A stretch of 17,156 nucleotides of DNA from an uncultured Granulosicoccaceae bacterium (GTDB taxonomy: Bacteria > Pseudomonadota > Gammaproteobacteria > Granulosicoccales > Granulosicoccaceae). This document shows, in pieces, positions 13,137-17,156 of this stretch. The translations under genes were made by a program, and so were the position numbers. Below the pieces are notes generated by a model. It was not told the DNA's origin, did not search any database, and worked only from the letters and a program-made list of their open reading frames with translations. The first letter of the stretch is position 1. Every line of letters starts with the position of its first letter. The stretch covers positions 1-17,156 of the forward strand of contig CALFBL010000364.1 of the NCBI GenBank assembly GCA_937951695.1. Direction: 5' to 3'.

Positions 13137-16100
13137 CTAGTCCCGATCCAGTAGAGCGGCTAAAAACGGAGCCGTGTGTGAGGTTTTCGATGTAGACACC
13201 CGTGCGGGTTTGCCTTTGGCAACGACTTTACCGCCTCCATCGCCACCTTCAGGTCCCATATCGAGCAGATAATCCGCTTCCGCGATCAGATCCAAGTTGT
13301 GTTCGATGACCATCACCGAGTTGCCAGCGTCCACCAAATGGTGCAACACATGAATGAGTTTTTCCACATCCGCCATGTGCAAGCCAACAGTCGGTTCATC
13401 CAGAACATACAAGGTATGAACCGATAACCCCGCTCCGCCGGAAGAGTCCTTCAACACTGGCTTAGCTTTAGCGAGCTCGCTGACCAGCTTGATGCGTTGA
13501 GCTTCACCGCCGCTTAAGGTCGGGCTTTGTTGCCCCAAGGTCAAGTAGCCTAAACCGACATTTTGCAGCAGTTTTAACGTGTGATGGATGCTGACATGGG
13601 CTTCGAAGAATTCCACTGCGTCATCGACGTTCATCGATAGAATGTCGCCAATGCTCCTGTCACGGTAGCGTACCGAGAGAGTCTCACGGTTAAACCGCTC
13701 TCCATTGCACGCCTCACACGGAATTTTCACATCAGGTAAAAAGCTCATCTCTATGCGTTGCATACCGCGTCCGTTGCACTCATCGCAGCGCCCCCCTTTG
13801 ACATTGAATGAAAAACGACTGGCAGTGTAGCCACGGATGCGAGCTTCTGTGGTGTCGGCGAAGAGCCTGCGGATGTTGTCCCAGAATCCGATGTAGGTCG
13901 CAGGACATGATCGGCTGGTTTTTCCAATGGGTGTTTGATCGACCTCCAGAACACGATCGATGCTCTCCCAGCCTTCGATGGATTTGCAGCCGGTCAGGGT
14001 GCCGAGGGATTTGTTTCGTTTTTTGCTGTTCAAAATACGTAAGTTGTCGTGTACCACCTCGCGTATCAGGGTACTTTTCCCCGAACCGGATACGCCACAG
14101 ATGCACACCAATTGTTGCAACGGCAAAGTCACTGTTACGTTTTTCAAATTGTGCAGCCGCGCGCCTTTAATTGTTAACGCGTGCTCAGCTTTTCCGCGGG
14201 GCTTGTAGATCGGATGTTGTAAAGGGTTCGCCAGCATCTTTCCGGTTATCGATGTCTTGTTGCGTTTTACGCTAGCAACGGTTCCTGTGGCGACGACTTC
14301 ACCACCACGCACACCGGCGCCTGGACCGATGTCAATGATGTGTTCTGCGCTGTTTATGGTCTCTTCATCGTGTTCCACAACCACAATGGTGTTGCCTTTT
14401 TGTCGCAGATTCCCCAGTGTGTCAAGCAGCATGCGATTGTCGCGCGGGTGAAGCCCGATGGTGGGTTCATCCAGAATGTAACAGACGCCGCGTAAATTAG
14501 AACCTAGCTGAGACGCTAGTCGAATCCGCTGGGCCTCGCCACCGCTCAAGGTTGGGGCGGAACGATTGAGGTGCAAGTACGACAAACCCACTTCATCGAG
14601 AAAGTTTAATCGAGAGATAAGCTCCAGCAGGCTGTCACGGGCAATGGCAGCTTCGCGTTCGGTCAGTGTCAGTGCGCTGATTTGGGTGACTGCCTCTTTT
14701 ATCGACAAATCGGTAAAGTCTGCAATGTTGTAGTTTTTAAAATACACGTTTAACGATTCCGGTTTTAACCGTCGCCCGTCACACCAGTCGCACACTGAGG
14801 GCTCTTCATCGTCGTCGTGACTCGATTCGGCTATGTCTGCACCTTCCTGTATGTCCTCGTCTTTCATCGGTGGCAATTCAATACCTGTGCCGTAGCACGC
14901 CGTACACCAGCCATGTATTGAGTTGTAAGAAAACATGCGTGGGTCCAGTTCAGGAAAACTAGTTTGGCAGCCGGGACAGGCTCGTGAGGTCGAGAACAGG
15001 GTTCCATCGCTTTCGTTTGCACGTGTCCTGGTCTTGCCACTCTTGCTCGTTTTTTTTGAAGATTTGCCGGTTTTTTTTGCCGCTTTGTTGACTTTCTCAG
15101 CGCGACTGCCTGCGCTGTCAATTTTAACAATTCCGCTGCCGTAGTCGAGACCGAGCTGAATCAGTTGCGACAGTTCAGCTTCGGTATTTGCGCTGACTTT
15201 TGCTGTCCCGACGGGTAAGTCGATGTTGTGTTCTCTAAAGCGATCCAGCCGTGGCCAGTTATCGGTAGGGCACAATTCGCCATCAACGCGTAAGTGCTCA
15301 AAGCCCTTTTTCTGCGCCCATTTTGCCAGATCGGTGTAATAGCCTTTACGATCGATAATCAGGGGTGCAAATACCTGAACCGAATTGGCCTTGTGCTTTT
15401 TCATGACTTGGGCTGTGATGGCTTCGATCGATTGAGCCGAGATCGCAACACCGCAGTCGGGGCAGTACTGCTCACCCAGTTTGACGAACATTAGCCGTAA
15501 AAAATGATAGATCTCGGTCATGGTGGCTACTGTACTTTTGCGACCTCCACGGCTGGTTCGTTGTTCAATGGCAACGGTGGGCGGAATGCCGGTTATGGCG
15601 TCAACATCGGGCCGGGCAGCAGGCTGCACAAATTGTCGCGCATAAGCGTTCAACGATTCCAGATAGCGTCTCTGTCCTTCGTTAAACACGATGTCAAACG
15701 CCAGCGTGCTTTTACCGCTACCGCTCATACCGGTGATTACAGTTAGCTTGTCGCGTGGGATATCGATGTCAATATTCTTTAGATTGTTCTCTCGCGCATT
15801 TCGCACCGAAATAGCGGTTCTGGGCGTCTTGACGGCGACAAAATCAGCTTCGGCTACCCGGTTATCGAGCCCGGCTACGGCCGCTGCGAGTCTGAGTTGG
15901 TCGTTCGATTCGCGGTAAGCTAACAGAGCCTTGCCAGTCGCCGATTGTTTTTCGTTGGTGATCTTATCGGGTTTCCCGGCGAATACCACTTCCCCTCCTG
16001 CTGAGCCGCCTGCGGGGCCCAAATCGATCAGCCAGTCCGAGTGATGAATCACATCGAGGTTGTGTTCGATGACGATCAGTGAATGACCTTTGTCGATGAG

Positions 16101-17156
16101 CTGCTCAAACGCACCCAATAGGCGAGCGATGTCATCGAAGTGCAAGCCGGTGGTGGGCTCATCAAACAAAAACAGCGTGTGTGTTTTCTCGGCATTGCGT
16201 TTACGCAGCGCAGCTTCTGCTTCCACCAGATGAGCGGCGAGTTTTAGCCGCTGAGCTTCACCGCCGCTTAAGGTGGGTACGGGTTGACCCAGTTGCACGT
16301 AGCCAAGACCCACATCCCGCAAGGGTTTTAAACCCAGCGTGACTTTATCTTCATCGTAAAAAAACGCCAGCGCTTCATCAACGGTCATATCCAACACATC
16401 GGCGATGGATTTACCCGATTGAGATGTATCGGAAAATACTTTCACTTCCAGCAGTTCTGGTCGGTAGCGTCGTCCCTGACATTCTCCACAGCGTAAGTAC
16501 ACATCGCTTAAAAATTGCATTTCGACGTGCTCAAACCCATTGCCTGAACACACCGGACATCGCATGCCGCTGTTAAAACTGAACGAGCTGGCTTTGTAGC
16601 CTCGCTCTTTGGCCTCAGGGATTTTTTCAAACACTTTTCGAATCGCTTCAAAAGCGCCGGTGTAGCTCACAGGATTTGACCGGGCGGATTTTCCAATAGG
16701 CGATTGATCTACCATGACCACCTGATCGATGTTGTCAACACCCTCAATCGATTGGTAAGATTCTGGCAAGTCTTTGGGGGTGCCGAATTCACTGAGTAAG
16801 CCCCGATAAAGCGTGTCGTGAATCAAGGTGGATTTGCCTGAACCACTCGGGCCTGTCACCACCACCAGCCGATTCAGCGGAAACTTTACGGTGATACGTT
16901 TCAGGTTATGTCCTGAGGCTTTTTTCAACGTTAAGTTTGCGCTACTTTTTATACGGGGCAGTTTTTCAGGTGTCGGGGAGGCATCGCCTGCAAGATAACG
17001 AGCGGTGAGAGATTTCTTGTTGTTCAGTAGTTGTTTGGGTTTTCCGTTAAAGGTGATAGCACCTCCGAGTTCTCCAGGCCCTGGGCCCATATCGATAATA
17101 CGATCGGCGGCAAACATCACTTGCGGATCGTGCTCGACCACCAGCAACGTATTGCC
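13137..17156 (-). CDS. Tandem-duplicated UvrA-like ABC ATPase, N-terminal part beyond the window
   Basis: The frame is open to the right edge (first residues G-N-T-L-L-V-V-E-H-D), so it is partial at the 5' end; 1,339 residues are visible. Counting the Leu at 17147 as residue 1, it first shows the end of one UvrA module. That part has an E-H-D H-loop, Walker A G-P-S-G-S-G-K-S-T (99-107), zinc pairs C197/C200 and C220/C223, the L-S-G-G-E-A-Q-R signature (293-300) and F-D-E-P-T-T-G-L-H. A whole second UvrA (about 445-1336) follows. It has Walker A at 473-481 and 1018-1026, signatures at 867-874 and 1212-1219, and zinc pairs at 562/565, 724/727, 748/751, 786/789, 1121/1124 and 1144/1147. The UvrB-contact R-G-G-R-K-S-T-V-A-T-M-T-E-I-Y region is also present. 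Ordinary UvrA is about 940 residues; this would be about 1,850. UvrA finds bulky DNA lesions as an ATP-driven dimer and loads UvrB. A covalent dimer-like paralogue is inferred. Confidence 0.9.
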   Translation of the reverse strand, partial: GNTLLVVEHDPQVMFAADRIIDMGPGPGELGGAITFNGKPKQLLNNKKSLTARYLAGDASPTPEKLPRIKSSANLTLKKASGHNLKRITVKFPLNRLVVVTGPSGSGKSTLIHDTLYRGLLSEFGTPKDLPESYQSIEGVDNIDQVVMVDQSPIGKSARSNPVSYTGAFEAIRKVFEKIPEAKERGYKASSFSFNSGMRCPVCSGNGFEHVEMQFLSDVYLRCGECQGRRYRPELLEVKVFSDTSQSGKSIADVLDMTVDEALAFFYDEDKVTLGLKPLRDVGLGYVQLGQPVPTLSGGEAQRLKLAAHLVEAEAALRKRNAEKTHTLFLFDEPTTGLHFDDIARLLGAFEQLIDKGHSLIVIEHNLDVIHHSDWLIDLGPAGGSAGGEVVFAGKPDKITNEKQSATGKALLAYRESNDQLRLAAAVAGLDNRVAEADFVAVKTPRTAISVRNARENNLKNIDIDIPRDKLTVITGMSGSGKSTLAFDIVFNEGQRRYLESLNAYARQFVQPAARPDVDAITGIPPTVAIEQRTSRGGRKSTVATMTEIYHFLRLMFVKLGEQYCPDCGVAISAQSIEAITAQVMKKHKANSVQVFAPLIIDRKGYYTDLAKWAQKKGFEHLRVDGELCPTDNWPRLDRFREHNIDLPVGTAKVSANTEAELSQLIQLGLDYGSGIVKIDSAGSRAEKVNKAAKKTGKSSKKTSKSGKTRTRANESDGTLFSTSRACPGCQTSFPELDPRMFSYNSIHGWCTACYGTGIELPPMKDEDIQEGADIAESSHDDDEEPSVCDWCDGRRLKPESLNVYFKNYNIADFTDLSIKEAVTQISALTLTEREAAIARDSLLELISRLNFLDEVGLSYLHLNRSAPTLSGGEAQRIRLASQLGSNLRGVCYILDEPTIGLHPRDNRMLLDTLGNLRQKGNTIVVVEHDEETINSAEHIIDIGPGAGVRGGEVVATGTVASVKRNKTSITGKMLANPLQHPIYKPRGKAEHALTIKGARLHNLKNVTVTLPLQQLVCICGVSGSGKSTLIREVVHDNLRILNSKKRNKSLGTLTGCKSIEGWESIDRVLEVDQTPIGKTSRSCPATYIGFWDNIRRLFADTTEARIRGYTASRFSFNVKGGRCDECNGRGMQRIEMSFLPDVKIPCEACNGERFNRETLSVRYRDRSIGDILSMNVDDAVEFFEAHVSIHHTLKLLQNVGLGYLTLGQQSPTLSGGEAQRIKLVSELAKAKPVLKDSSGGAGLSVHTLYVLDEPTVGLHMADVEKLIHVLHHLVDAGNSVMVIEHNLDLIAEADYLLDMGPEGGDGGGKVVAKGKPARVSTSKTSHTAPFLAALLDRD
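15000..15107 (-). other. Lys/Ser-rich linker of the UvrA-like protein with two A8 runs
   Basis: Residues about 681-716 of the visible protein are a low-complexity stretch rich in Lys, Ser, Thr and Gly, just before the C724/C727 zinc pair. Ordinary UvrA has no such stretch there as far as I know. The coding strand carries two runs of eight A (plus-strand T runs at 15050-15057 and 15071-15078), sites prone to polymerase slippage. It may be a flexible DNA-contacting insert. Confidence 0.5.

Noticed and set aside
1..17156. CRISPR arrays, tRNA or rRNA genes, insertion sequences, prophage or toxin-antitoxin genes
   Set aside because: None seen by eye on either strand. The only periodic repeats are the 21-bp heptad codons and the two 18-bp promoter repeats.

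Overview
The window looks like a chromosomal segment of a free-living, probably marine or soil, gammaproteobacterium. It has roughly even base composition, dense coding, PAS, GGDEF/EAL and CheB-CheR signalling proteins, an AmiC-type amidase and a UvrA paralogue. This placement rests on the style of the proteins only; no rRNA or tRNA is present to confirm it. I saw no IS element, integrase, phage gene, CRISPR array or tRNA.

Left block (1-6236, all minus strand, read right to left): a CheB-CheR hybrid protein (cheBR1), then a broken multi-PAS reading frame, then a bifunctional-looking PAS-GGDEF-EAL c-di-GMP enzyme. Last is the N-terminal part of a probable biliverdin-producing heme oxygenase that runs off the left edge. 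The PAS frame follows cheBR1 in the same reading frame, separated by a single TAG codon, and is broken again by a one-base shift. The simplest reading is that cheBR1 once encoded a longer CheB-CheR-PAS-PAS-PAS-PAS protein that has decayed.

Centre (6237-10115): a 0.7-kb non-coding divergent region separates cheBR1 from a plus-strand unit made of a 97-residue orphan ORF and a second, intact CheB-CheR hybrid (cheBR2). The region carries 18-bp direct repeats overlapping a sigma70-like promoter, strong hairpins, and a leader with repeated AGGAACA motifs. Both hybrids lack the phosphorylatable receiver domain of classical CheB. No chemoreceptor or CheA/CheW gene is in view, so they probably serve a non-chemotactic sensory role.

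Right block (10116-17156): an unrecognised 176-residue protein on the plus strand, then a convergent minus-strand run. Read right to left, that run is a giant tandem-duplicated UvrA-like ATPase (start beyond the right edge), a closely coupled ABHD10-like alpha/beta hydrolase, a membrane-anchored N-acetylmuramoyl-L-alanine amidase with a clear intrinsic terminator, and a 72-residue two-helix membrane protein.

The two themes are sensory and c-di-GMP signalling on the left and centre (possibly linked to tetrapyrrole or light sensing through the heme oxygenase), and DNA repair plus cell-wall maintenance on the right. The most useful second looks are the nonsense and frameshift decay of cheBR1, the repeat-bearing divergent promoter region, and the doubled UvrA.
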